6,990 nucleotides of DNA from Ectothiorhodospiraceae bacterium (GTDB taxonomy: Bacteria; Pseudomonadota; Gammaproteobacteria; Nitrococcales; AK92), in NCBI GenBank assembly GCA_029263635.1, contig JAJUFY010000112.1, forward strand, positions 1-6,990. The letters run 5' to 3'. Positions within the stretch are counted from its first letter, which is position 1, and each line of letters starts with the position of its first letter. Under the pieces are notes generated by a model. That model was given only the letters and a program-made list of their open reading frames with translations. It did not search any database and had not been told where the DNA came from. Position numbers and translations under genes: made by a program. Below are positions 1 to 6,846 of this stretch, one piece after another.

Positions 1-1524
<1,524 letters not shown>

Positions 1525-1574
1525 AACGTGTCGGATACCGCAGCTGTGGGTTGGTGGCGCAAGACAAACCGCGC

Positions 1575-1602
1575 ATTATAGCGGCGTTTTGCGTCCGTAC
1601 AA
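1575..1602 (-). promoter_or_regulatory. Sigma-70 promoter candidate for rpoD
   Basis: On the minus strand a perfect TATAAT (plus 1575-1580) is preceded, after 16 bases, by TTGTAC (plus 1597-1602), which keeps the important TTG of the -35 box. Transcription would start near 1568, giving an rpoD leader of about 44 nt. It lies in the 80-bp dnaG-rpoD spacer, with the -35 box just before the dnaG stop codon. It would let rpoD be transcribed independently of the upstream genes; in E. coli, additional promoters also feed rpoD, but from inside dnaG. Inferred from motif and position only. Confidence 0.55.
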
Positions 1603-1604
1603 TC

Positions 1605-3353
1605 TCATGACCCCAAAGGGGCCATGGGCTTACGTGCGAGCAGCGCCTGCCATTCGTGCAACTCGGTCTCCGTCAGCGCTCCTTGCTGAAGCTTCTTGTC
1701 CAAGTATTGCAGGCGTTTCTCGTCTAGCAATCTCTCCATCCATGTCAGGGCGCCCCGGAATTCCGCTTCCAGGCCTGATTCGGGCACTGCGTGTTCCCAG
1801 GCAGCCAGTTTCCAGAGCGTTGCCTCATGAGGGCTGTCCCGGAAGCGCTCAAGCATCCCGGCGGATGTCAGGCTCGGTTCCGCCCGGGCCAGCGCGGCCA
1901 GTTCGACGAATAGATCCACGCCGGGCGTGTCCAGTTCCCGCAGCCGCTCCAGGTCCTCGACCAGTCCTGCCAGCGCCGGCTGCTGCAGGAGCAGGGCGAT
2001 AGCCAGCCGGATCGGCCGCCGTGCCATGACCGCCGCCGCGGGCCGGGCCGCCGGCTTGGCAGCCGGTCTGGCCGCCGTGCCGGCCAGCACCAGCGCCTCC
2101 ACCTGGTCGGTATCGGCGCGGGTGCGCTCAGCCAGCTGCGCAATCATCAGATCCCGGAAAATCCCGGGCGGCAGCTTGCGCAATGCCGGCGCGGCTCTCT
2201 CCGCCAGCCGCGCCCTGCCGTCGACGCTGCTGGTGTCGGTTTCGGCCGCCAGCTGCTCGAAGAACACTTCCGACAGCGGCCGGGCCTGAGCGAGCCGTTC
2301 CCGAAACGCGTCGACGCCTTCGGCGCGTACCAGCGAGTCGGTTTCCTGCCGTGCGGGCAGGAAAAGTAAGAATTCCTGGTGACAGTCTCGCTTGGTCGGC
2401 TGGGTCGCTTCCTCCGGCGCCCACGCTGCCTGTCGGCCGGCGCGGTCGCCATCGAAGCAGAACACCACGTTGGGAGTGCTGCGGAACAGCCGCTCCATCT
2501 GCGCGGTGGACGTCGCGGTACCGAGCGTGGCGACGGCCTCCCGAATTCCGAACTGCGCCAGCGCCACGACATCCATGTAACCCTCCACCACCACCAGTCG
2601 CGGCGGCCTCGGGTTAACCTGCAGACACTCGTATAAGCCGTAGAGTTCCCGGCCCTTGTGGAACACCGGGGTTTCCGGCGAGTTCAGATACTTCGGCTCG
2701 CCGCTGTCGAGCACCCGGCCGCCGAAGCCGATGATGCGGCCGCGCCGGTCGCGGATCGGGAACATCACGCGCCGCCAGAAGCGGTCCCGGATCTCGCCGC
2801 CGCGGTCGGCGGCCAGCCCGGCGGTCATCAGCAGCCTGGGGTTGCCAAGCGCCCGCACCAGGCTGTCGCGGCCCGGCGGCGCGAAACCCAGGCCATATTC
2901 GGCGGCAATCTCCCCGCTCAGGCCGCGGCGCTTCAGGTAGTCGACCGCCAGGGCGCGGTCCGGATGCCGGCGCAGCCACTGCCGATAGTGCTGCGCAGCC
3001 TGCGCCAGCGCGTCGTAAAGCGGCTTGAGCCGTGCCGCGGCATCGTCCTGCACGCCCTGCGGCAGCTCCATGCCGACCCGCCGCGCCAGGTGCTCGACCG
3101 CGTCGCGGAATTCCATCCGGTCGTATTCCATCAGGAAACGGATGGCGGTGCCGTGGGCGCCGCAACCGAAGCAGTGGTAGAACTGCTTGGTGGGGCTGAC
3201 GGTGAACGACGGCGTCTTCTCGTTATGGAACGGGCAGAGGGCCTGGTAATTGCTGCCGGCGCGCTTGAGATCCAGGCGGTCGCCGATCACGTCGACGATG
3301 TCGACGCGGTTCATCAGTTCGTCGATGAATTGATCGGGAATCCTGCCGGCCAT
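1605..3353 (-). CDS. dnaG: DNA primase (DnaG)
   Basis: Synthesises RNA primers for lagging-strand and origin replication, recruited by the DnaB helicase. It has 582 residues from the ATG at 3351-3353 (MAGRIPDQFIDEL), matching the family N-terminus and the 581 residues of E. coli DnaG; an upstream GTG at 3390-3392 would add 13 atypical residues. The CHC2 zinc finger uses C40, H43, C61 and C64, the same positions as E. coli. The RNA polymerase domain follows, with TOPRIM residues E257 and D261 (EGYMD) and D301 and D303 (FDGD). An Ala/Pro-rich linker (about 427-441) leads to the C-terminal helicase-binding domain. Residues 311-338 are strongly divergent: the usual GEDPD motif reads RQETD, leaving E337 and D339 at the E. 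coli D345 and D347 positions (see findings). No good Shine-Dalgarno precedes the start; poor initiation is also known for E. coli dnaG, so low expression is plausible. The frame is intact and the rest is canonical, so a functional gene is likely. Confidence 0.97.
   Translation of the reverse strand: MAGRIPDQFIDELMNRVDIVDVIGDRLDLKRAGSNYQALCPFHNEKTPSFTVSPTKQFYHCFGCGAHGTAIRFLMEYDRMEFRDAVEHLARRVGMELPQGVQDDAAARLKPLYDALAQAAQHYRQWLRRHPDRALAVDYLKRRGLSGEIAAEYGLGFAPPGRDSLVRALGNPRLLMTAGLAADRGGEIRDRFWRRVMFPIRDRRGRIIGFGGRVLDSGEPKYLNSPETPVFHKGRELYGLYECLQVNPRPPRLVVVEGYMDVVALAQFGIREAVATLGTATSTAQMERLFRSTPNVVFCFDGDRAGRQAAWAPEEATQPTKRDCHQEFLLFLPARQETDSLVRAEGVDAFRERLAQARPLSEVFFEQLAAETDTSSVDGRARLAERAAPALRKLPPGIFRDLMIAQLAERTRADTDQVEALVLAGTAARPAAKPAARPAAAVMARRPIRLAIALLLQQPALAGLVEDLERLRELDTPGVDLFVELAALARAEPSLTSAGMLERFRDSPHEATLWKLAAWEHAVPESGLEAEFRGALTWMERLLDEKRLQYLDKKLQQGALTETELHEWQALLARKPMAPLGS
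2034..2075 (-). repeat. Ala/Pro-rich linker repeat in dnaG
   Basis: Codons 427-440 encode a degenerate A-A-R/K-P repeat (AARPAAKPAARPAA) joining the polymerase domain to the DnaB-interacting domain. Flexible, low-complexity linkers at this place are usual in DnaG of GC-rich bacteria; the repeat explains the very high local GC. Confidence 0.5.
2342..2364. repeat. Perfect 9-bp inverted repeat inside dnaG
   Basis: TTTCCTGCC at 2342-2350 and its exact complement GGCAGGAAA at 2356-2364 are separated by 5 bases. A further TTCCTG at 2373-2378 can pair with CAGGAA at 2358-2363 instead, giving two mutually exclusive hairpins. It sits in codons 331-338 of dnaG, where the protein loses its conserved GEDP residues. 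No T-run follows on either strand, so I do not read it as a terminator. Confidence 0.8.
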
Positions 3354-3467
3354 GGAACACGCGTTATTGTTGGGCGGCCGCAGTCGCGGCACGGAGTCAC
3401 AAGCTTAGCTCACGCTCGGCAAGCCGGCTTGCGACATGAGAAGCGCTCGCGCGCCGCAGCAGCCCCG
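3354..3467. other. yqeY-dnaG spacer with 14-bp palindrome
   Basis: These 114 bases hold no credible gene. At 3419-3432 there is a perfect 14-bp palindrome, GCAAGCCGGCTTGC. In RNA it could form only a short stem of about 5 bp with a 4-base loop, and no U-run follows. In E. coli the spacer upstream of dnaG carries a partial terminator that lowers dnaG expression relative to rpsU; this palindrome may be a remnant or analogue of that control, or a protein-binding site. I saw no convincing sigma-70 promoter here. Confidence 0.35.
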
Positions 3468-3920
3468 TTACTGGGCGCTCAGGCGCTGCTTGACGCGGCT
3501 GCTGATGGCGGCGGGATCGGCGCGGCCCTGGATCTGCGGCTTCAGCGCAGCCATGACCTTGCCCATGTCACGGATACCGACAGCCCCGGTCTCGGCAATG
3601 GCCTGCGCAATCAGGCGGTCGATCTCGGCATCGGTCAACGGCTGCGGCAGGAAGTCGCTGATGACGGCGATTTCGGCCAGTTCCCGGTCGGCGAGATCGT
3701 CGCGGCCAGCCTGCTGGAACTGCGCGATCGACTCCCGGCGCTGCTTGACCATCTTCGCCAGCGTTGCCACCACGTCGTCGTCAGTGAGTTCCTTGCGCTC
3801 GTCAACTTCGCGCTGCTTGAGGGCAGCAGTGATCAGGCGCAGCGTGCCGAGGCGAGACTTGTCGCCGGCACGCATGGCTGTCTTGACGGCTTCGTTGATG
3901 CGGGTCTTGAGTTCGCTCAT
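3468..3920 (-). CDS. GatB/YqeY domain-containing protein
   Basis: A 150-residue cytosolic protein starting MSELKTRINEAVKTAMRAGDK and containing LGTLRLITAALKQREVDERKELTDDDV, AQFQQAGRDDLADREL and SDFLPQPLTDAEI, the typical signature of the stand-alone YqeY family. These are small helical proteins related to the C-terminal domain of GatB, the tRNA-dependent amidotransferase subunit that binds tRNA. The exact role of YqeY is not established; a link to tRNA or translation is inferred from homology and from its neighbours. Length is normal for the family (about 150). It lies 19 bases after rpsU and 114 bases before dnaG, the usual location in Pseudomonas-like macromolecular synthesis operons but absent from the E. 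coli one. The start ATG at 3918-3920 has only a weak purine stretch upstream. The stop codon is TAA. Confidence 0.93.
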   Translation of the reverse strand: MSELKTRINEAVKTAMRAGDKSRLGTLRLITAALKQREVDERKELTDDDVVATLAKMVKQRRESIAQFQQAGRDDLADRELAEIAVISDFLPQPLTDAEIDRLIAQAIAETGAVGIRDMGKVMAALKPQIQGRADPAAISSRVKQRLSAQ

Positions 3921-3939
3921 GACGAGCGTGCCCCGCAGA

Positions 3940-4155
3940 TCAGTACAGGCGGGTGCGACGTGCCTGCTCGCGGGAGAGCCGCTTCATGTGGCGCTTGATG
4001 GCCGCAGCCGCCTTACGCTTGCGCTCCTGGGTGGGCTTTTCGTAGTACTCGCGGCGGCGGACTTCGGACAGCACGCCGGCCTTCTCACAGGAACGCTTGA
4101 AACGACGCAGAGCGACCTCGAACGGCTCGTTCTCCCGGACCTTAACGATGGGCAT
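3940..4155 (-). CDS. rpsU: 30S ribosomal protein bS21
   Basis: Small basic protein of the 30S subunit platform, near the 3' end of 16S rRNA, needed for efficient initiation. The 71-residue product (MPIVKVRENEPFEVALRRFK, ending REQARRTRLY) has the same length as E. coli S21 and matches it along its whole length, with a strongly basic C-terminal helix. It is the first gene of the macromolecular synthesis operon. A good purine-rich Shine-Dalgarno, AGGAAGGTG, lies about 9 bases before the ATG at 4153-4155, the best ribosome site in the minus-strand cluster, as expected for a ribosomal protein. Its transcript would carry a short hairpin near the 5' end. Confidence 0.98.
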   Translation of the reverse strand: MPIVKVRENEPFEVALRRFKRSCEKAGVLSEVRRREYYEKPTQERKRKAAAAIKRHMKRLSREQARRTRLY

Positions 4156-4172
4156 GTAAGATCACACCTTCC

Positions 4173-4201
4173 TTCACAAATGGGTTAAGCCGGAGAATTA
4201 T
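4173..4201 (+). promoter_or_regulatory. Sigma-70 promoter candidate for tsaD
   Basis: TTCACA (4173-4178, five of six -35 consensus bases) is followed after exactly 17 bases by AATTAT (4196-4201, four of six -10 bases). Transcription would begin near 4208, giving a leader of about 57 nt before the tsaD GTG. It faces the rpsU promoter candidate, and the two predicted start points are only a few bases apart. Motif evidence only. Confidence 0.4.
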
Positions 4202-4207
4202 TCCGGC
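4189..4207 (-). promoter_or_regulatory. Hairpin at the 5' end of the rpsU leader
   Basis: GCCGGA (4189-4194) and TCCGGC (4202-4207) form a 6-bp stem with a 7-base AT-rich loop. It would sit within the first 20 or so nucleotides of the predicted rpsU transcript. It could stabilise the mRNA or serve in regulation; there is no direct evidence of ligand or protein binding. It also overlaps the -10 of the tsaD promoter candidate. Confidence 0.35.
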
Positions 4208-4216
4208 GGGCGGAGC

Positions 4217-4245
4217 ATTCTAGCCAGCGGCGTGTCCAAATGCAA
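4217..4245 (-). promoter_or_regulatory. Sigma-70 promoter candidate for the rpsU operon
   Basis: On the minus strand TTGCAT (plus 4240-4245) is separated by 17 bases from TAGAAT (plus 4217-4222, five of six -10 bases). The predicted start near 4210 leaves a leader of about 55 nt carrying the hairpin at 4189-4207 and the strong rpsU Shine-Dalgarno. The -35 lies 20 bases before the tsaD start codon, so it overlaps the predicted tsaD leader. Confidence 0.55.
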
Positions 4246-4264
4246 AACACGGAGCCTTAACATC

Positions 4265-5278
4265 GTGCGAGTTCTCGGTATTGAAACGTCCTGTGACGAG
4301 ACCGGGGTGGCCGTCTACGGCGAGCCCGGCGGGCTGCTGGCGCACCGGATCCACAGCCAGATCGCCCTGCATGCCCGCTACGGCGGCGTGGTGCCGGAAC
4401 TGGCCTCGCGCGATCACGTGCGCCGGCTGCTGCCGCTGATCGACGAGGTGCTGCAGGAGGCGGGCCTCGCCAGACAGGATCTGGACGGCATTGCCTACAC
4501 GCGGGGCCCGGGGCTGATTGGGGCGTTGATGGTCGGGTCGGCGCTGGCCCGCAGCCTGGCCTGGGCGCTTGGCATTCCCGCCATCGGAGTGCATCACATG
4601 GAAGCGCACCTGCTGGCGCCGATGCTGGAGGAGCCGGCGCCGGCCTTTCCCTTCGTCGCGCTGCTGGTGTCGGGCGGGCATACCATGCTGGTGCAGGTGG
4701 CCGGCATCGGCCGCTACCGGCTGCTCGGGGAATCGCTGGATGACGCTGCCGGCGAAGCCTTCGACAAGACCGCCAAGCTGCTGGAGCTGCCCTATCCCGG
4801 AGGGCCTGCACTGGAAGCGCTGGCCCGGGAGGGCGATCCGCAACGCTTCCAGTTCCCGCGGCCGATGACCGACCGGCCCGGCCTCGATTTCAGCTTCAGC
4901 GGACTCAAGACCTTCGCCCTCAATACCATCCGCGCCCATGGGCCGGAGGCGCGAGCCGATATCGCTCGCGCCTTTCAGGACGCGGTGGTGGACACGCTGG
5001 TCATCAAGTGCCGGCGCGCGCTCGAGCAGACCGGCAGCTCGCGGCTGGTGATCGCGGGCGGCGTGAGCGCCAATCAGGCGCTGCGCGAGCAGCTGCGAGC
5101 GCTCGGCGAGCGACTGAACGCGACGGTCTATTACCCGCGGCCGCAGCTGTGCACGGACAATGGCGCGATGGTCGCCTATGCCGGCTACTGCCGCCTGCGC
5201 GCCGGCGAGCAGGAAGCGCTGGACTTTTCTCCCACCGCCCGCTGGCCGTTGGAAACCCTGCGCGAGCCGGCGGCTTAG
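4265..5278 (+). CDS. tsaD: tRNA N6-threonylcarbamoyladenosine synthase subunit TsaD
   Basis: Transfers the threonylcarbamoyl group from TC-AMP to A37 of ANN-decoding tRNAs, working with TsaB and TsaE in the cytosol. I chose the GTG at 4265-4267 because it gives the family N-terminus MRVLGIETSCDETGVAVY and 337 residues, the E. coli length; a GTG at 4232 would add 11 unlike residues. A GGAG at 4251-4254 lies 10 bases upstream of the chosen start. The ASKHA-fold motifs are complete: metal ligands H111 and H115 in HHMEAH and D298 in CTDNGAM, substrate/nucleotide loops VSGGHT (135-140), GEAFDKTAKLL (163-173), DFSFSGLKT (208-216) and GGVSAN (265-270). It is divergent from rpsU, an arrangement shared with E. 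coli, and convergent with plsY. Confidence 0.98.
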   Translation: MRVLGIETSCDETGVAVYGEPGGLLAHRIHSQIALHARYGGVVPELASRDHVRRLLPLIDEVLQEAGLARQDLDGIAYTRGPGLIGALMVGSALARSLAWALGIPAIGVHHMEAHLLAPMLEEPAPAFPFVALLVSGGHTMLVQVAGIGRYRLLGESLDDAAGEAFDKTAKLLELPYPGGPALEALAREGDPQRFQFPRPMTDRPGLDFSFSGLKTFALNTIRAHGPEARADIARAFQDAVVDTLVIKCRRALEQTGSSRLVIAGGVSANQALREQLRALGERLNATVYYPRPQLCTDNGAMVAYAGYCRLRAGEQEALDFSPTARWPLETLREPAA

Positions 5279-5309
5279 GAGATTTTGTCAGGCCGCAGGC
5301 GCAAGGTCG

Positions 5310-5324
5310 CGGAGATGCTCTCCG
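5310..5324. terminator. Possible bidirectional hairpin between tsaD and plsY
   Basis: CGGAGA and TCTCCG form a 6-bp stem with a 3-base loop in the 52-bp spacer between two convergent genes. No T-run follows in either direction, so it is at best a weak or Rho-assisted end point. Listed because a terminator is expected here and this is the only stem I can see. Confidence 0.25.
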
Positions 5325-5330
5325 GGAAGA

Positions 5331-5921
5331 TCAGCGTTTCTGGCCGATGCGGCTCTCGGTGCCGGCCAGGATCTTGCCGATGTTGCTGCGATGCCGCCAG
5401 TAGGTGGCGACCGTGAGCACGCCGGTGGCGGCGGTCAGCGCCGGCTCGTTGGTGATCAGCCAGACGTAGAGCGGTGCCAGCAGAAAGGCCGTGAGCGCGG
5501 CGAGCGAGGAAATCCTGCCGAGCTTGGCGACCACCAGCCAGGTCAGCGCGGTCAGCAGGAACGCAGCCCAGTGCCAGCCCAGCAGCACGCCGAGGCCGGT
5601 CGCCACGCCCTTGCCGCCCTTGAAGCCGAAGAACACCGGATACAGATGCCCGAAGAACGCGGCCACGCCGACCAGCGCCAGGGTCAGCGGGTCATCGGTG
5701 ATGGCGCGGGCGATCAGCACCGGAATGGTGCCTTTCAGCAGATCGCCGGCCAGCGTCATCGCCGCCGCCTTTTTGCCGCCGACGCGGAGCACGTTGGTTG
5801 CGCCCGGATTGCCGGAACCCTCGGTGCGCGGGTCGGGCAGCCGCAGCAGGCGGCAGACGAGGATGGCTGCGGAAACGGAGCCGAACAGATAGCCCAGCAG
5901 GGTCAGCAGAAAAGTGGTCAT
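5331..5921 (-). CDS. plsY: Glycerol-3-phosphate acyltransferase PlsY (acyl-phosphate dependent)
   Basis: Integral inner-membrane enzyme that acylates the sn-1 position of glycerol-3-phosphate from acyl-phosphate made by PlsX, the first step of phospholipid synthesis. The product is 196 residues from the ATG at 5919-5921 (MTTFLLTLLGYLFGSVSAAI); an upstream TTG at 5946-5948 would add nine unlikely residues. The three conserved cytosolic motifs are all present: EGSGNPGATNVLR (34-46), GHLYPVFFGFKGGKGVAT (91-108) and WRHRSNIGKILAGTE (175-189). Hydrophobic segments near 3-25, 54-72, 78-98, 112-133 and 139-157 fit the known five-helix topology. No clear Shine-Dalgarno is visible. It is divergent from folB, as in many Gammaproteobacteria including E. 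coli (ygiH beside folB). Confidence 0.97.
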   Translation of the reverse strand: MTTFLLTLLGYLFGSVSAAILVCRLLRLPDPRTEGSGNPGATNVLRVGGKKAAAMTLAGDLLKGTIPVLIARAITDDPLTLALVGVAAFFGHLYPVFFGFKGGKGVATGLGVLLGWHWAAFLLTALTWLVVAKLGRISSLAALTAFLLAPLYVWLITNEPALTAATGVLTVATYWRHRSNIGKILAGTESRIGQKR

Positions 5922-5967
5922 GGGCGCTATTGGTACTGGCTGCGACAACCGCGGTCAAGCGGCGGTT

Positions 5968-5976
5968 TGTTATAGT
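5968..5976 (+). promoter_or_regulatory. Extended -10 promoter candidate for folB
   Basis: TGT followed directly by TATAGT (5971-5976) forms a TGnTATAnT extended -10 element, which can work without a good -35; no convincing -35 lies upstream. The start would be near 5983, leaving a leader of about 31 nt before the folB ATG. On the opposite strand the same bases read TATAAC (plus 5969-5974), a possible -10 for plsY with a leader of about 40 nt, so the site may fire both ways. Confidence 0.45.
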
Positions 5977-6013
5977 GCGCCCTCGTTTGGCTACTCCTTC
6001 GCCCGGAGCGCAC

Positions 6014-6364
6014 ATGGACATCGTCTTCCTGCGGGGTCTGCGCGTCGATACCGTAATCGGCGTCTATGGTTGGGAGCGGCAGATCCGACAGACGCTGAGC
6101 CTGGATCTGGAACTCGGGGTGGATGTCGCTGCCGCCGCTGCCAGCGATAGCATCGCCGATGCCGTCGATTATTACGCAGTTGCCAAGCGGGTGACGAGCT
6201 TCGTCGAGACGAGCGAGTTTCACTTGGTGGAGACCGTTGCCGAGCGGGTCGCCTCGCTGGTGCTGGCGGAGTTTCCCGTGTCCTGGCTGCGGCTGACGGT
6301 ATCCAAGCTCGGCGCCATCCGCGATTGTCAGGCAGTCGGGGTCAGCATCGAACGGAAGCGCTGA
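6014..6364 (+). CDS. folB: Dihydroneopterin aldolase (FolB)
   Basis: Cleaves 7,8-dihydroneopterin to 6-hydroxymethyl-7,8-dihydropterin and glycolaldehyde in folate synthesis; a cytosolic, normally octameric enzyme. The 116-residue product starts MDIVFLRGLRVDTVIGVYGWE and is within a few residues of E. coli FolB. Visible key residues are E21 (E. coli E22), Y53/Y54 in VDYYAVAKRV, E73 in LVETVAERVA and K98 in LTVSKLGAIRDCQAVGV (E. coli K100). A GGAG at 6005-6008 sits 5 bases before the ATG. The stop codon overlaps the folK start by one base (TGATG), implying translational coupling with the next enzyme of the pathway. The paralogue FolX is less likely because of this linkage. Confidence 0.95.
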   Translation: MDIVFLRGLRVDTVIGVYGWERQIRQTLSLDLELGVDVAAAAASDSIADAVDYYAVAKRVTSFVETSEFHLVETVAERVASLVLAEFPVSWLRLTVSKLGAIRDCQAVGVSIERKR

Positions 6365-6846
6365 TGGCGACGGTCTATATCGGCGTCGGCAGCAACCAGG
6401 AGCCACGGCGGCACGTGCGCTCGGCGCTGGCGGCGCTGGCCGCGCGGTTCGGGCCGCTGCGGGTCTCGCCGGTCTACGCCGGTGCCGCGGTCGGCGGCGA
6501 CGGCCCTGAGTACCTGAACCTGGTCGTCGGCTGCGAGAGCGAGGAGCCGCCCGAGGCAGTGGCGGCGGCCCTCAAGGCCATCGAGCGCGCCCATGGTCGC
6601 GGCGCGACGCGGGCGCTCTGCCCGTTGGATCTCGACCTGCTGCTGTACGGCGATCTGGTGCTGGAGACGCCGACATTGCGGCTGCCGCGTCCGGATATCG
6701 ACCGTTACGCCTTCGTGCTGCGGCCGCTGGCGGAGCTGGCGCCGCAGGCGCGGCATCCGCTCTCCGGCAAGTCGTTTGCGGAGCTCTGGGCGGATTTTCC
6801 AGCAGCCGACCAGCCATTGCAGAGCGTGGAGATCGAATTGCCATGA
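6364..6846 (+). CDS. folK: 6-hydroxymethyl-7,8-dihydropterin pyrophosphokinase (HPPK, FolK)
   Basis: Transfers pyrophosphate from ATP to 6-hydroxymethyl-7,8-dihydropterin, the product of FolB, giving the substrate of dihydropteroate synthase. The protein has 160 residues (E. coli about 159). Family features are YIGVGSNQEPRRHVRSAL at the N-terminus, SPVYAGAAVGGDGPEYLNLVV (pterin-binding region) and LDLDLLLYGD with the metal-binding aspartates D89 and D91, followed by LPRPDIDRYAFVLRPLAELAP. The catalytic loop between H77 and D89 is abnormal: it is about three residues shorter than in relatives, and the arginine expected three positions before the first aspartate (E. coli R92) is C86 (see findings). 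It begins on the last base of the folB stop codon and overlaps the next gene by four bases (ATGA), so all three should be co-translated. Identity is clear; full activity is less certain. Confidence 0.94.
   Translation: MATVYIGVGSNQEPRRHVRSALAALAARFGPLRVSPVYAGAAVGGDGPEYLNLVVGCESEEPPEAVAAALKAIERAHGRGATRALCPLDLDLLLYGDLVLETPTLRLPRPDIDRYAFVLRPLAELAPQARHPLSGKSFAELWADFPAADQPLQSVEIELP

Noticed and set aside
2342..2364. Intragenic terminator in dnaG
   Set aside because: Strong stem, but no T-run on either side; the position within codons and at a protein anomaly fits a mutation footprint better.
2128..2572. dnaG as a frameshifted pseudogene, based on open alternative frames over the odd region
   Set aside because: The main frame is open over all 582 codons with canonical N-terminal, TOPRIM and C-terminal parts; only about 28 residues are abnormal.
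2658..3998. Long plus-strand open frame of 446 codons opposite dnaG, yqeY and part of rpsU
   Set aside because: Spans three real minus-strand genes and their spacers; a high-GC antisense artefact.
4220..4939. Minus-strand open frame of 239 codons inside tsaD
   Set aside because: Antisense shadow of tsaD; no start signal and low-complexity composition.
5922..5948. plsY start at TTG (5946-5948), and a leaderless plsY from a TTGACC-based promoter
   Set aside because: The extra residues do not match the family, and the paired -10 (TACCAA) fits only three of six consensus bases.
5160..5975. Plus-strand open frame of 271 codons over the end of tsaD and plsY
   Set aside because: Antisense to plsY, whose three family motifs are complete; no recognisable protein in the plus frame.
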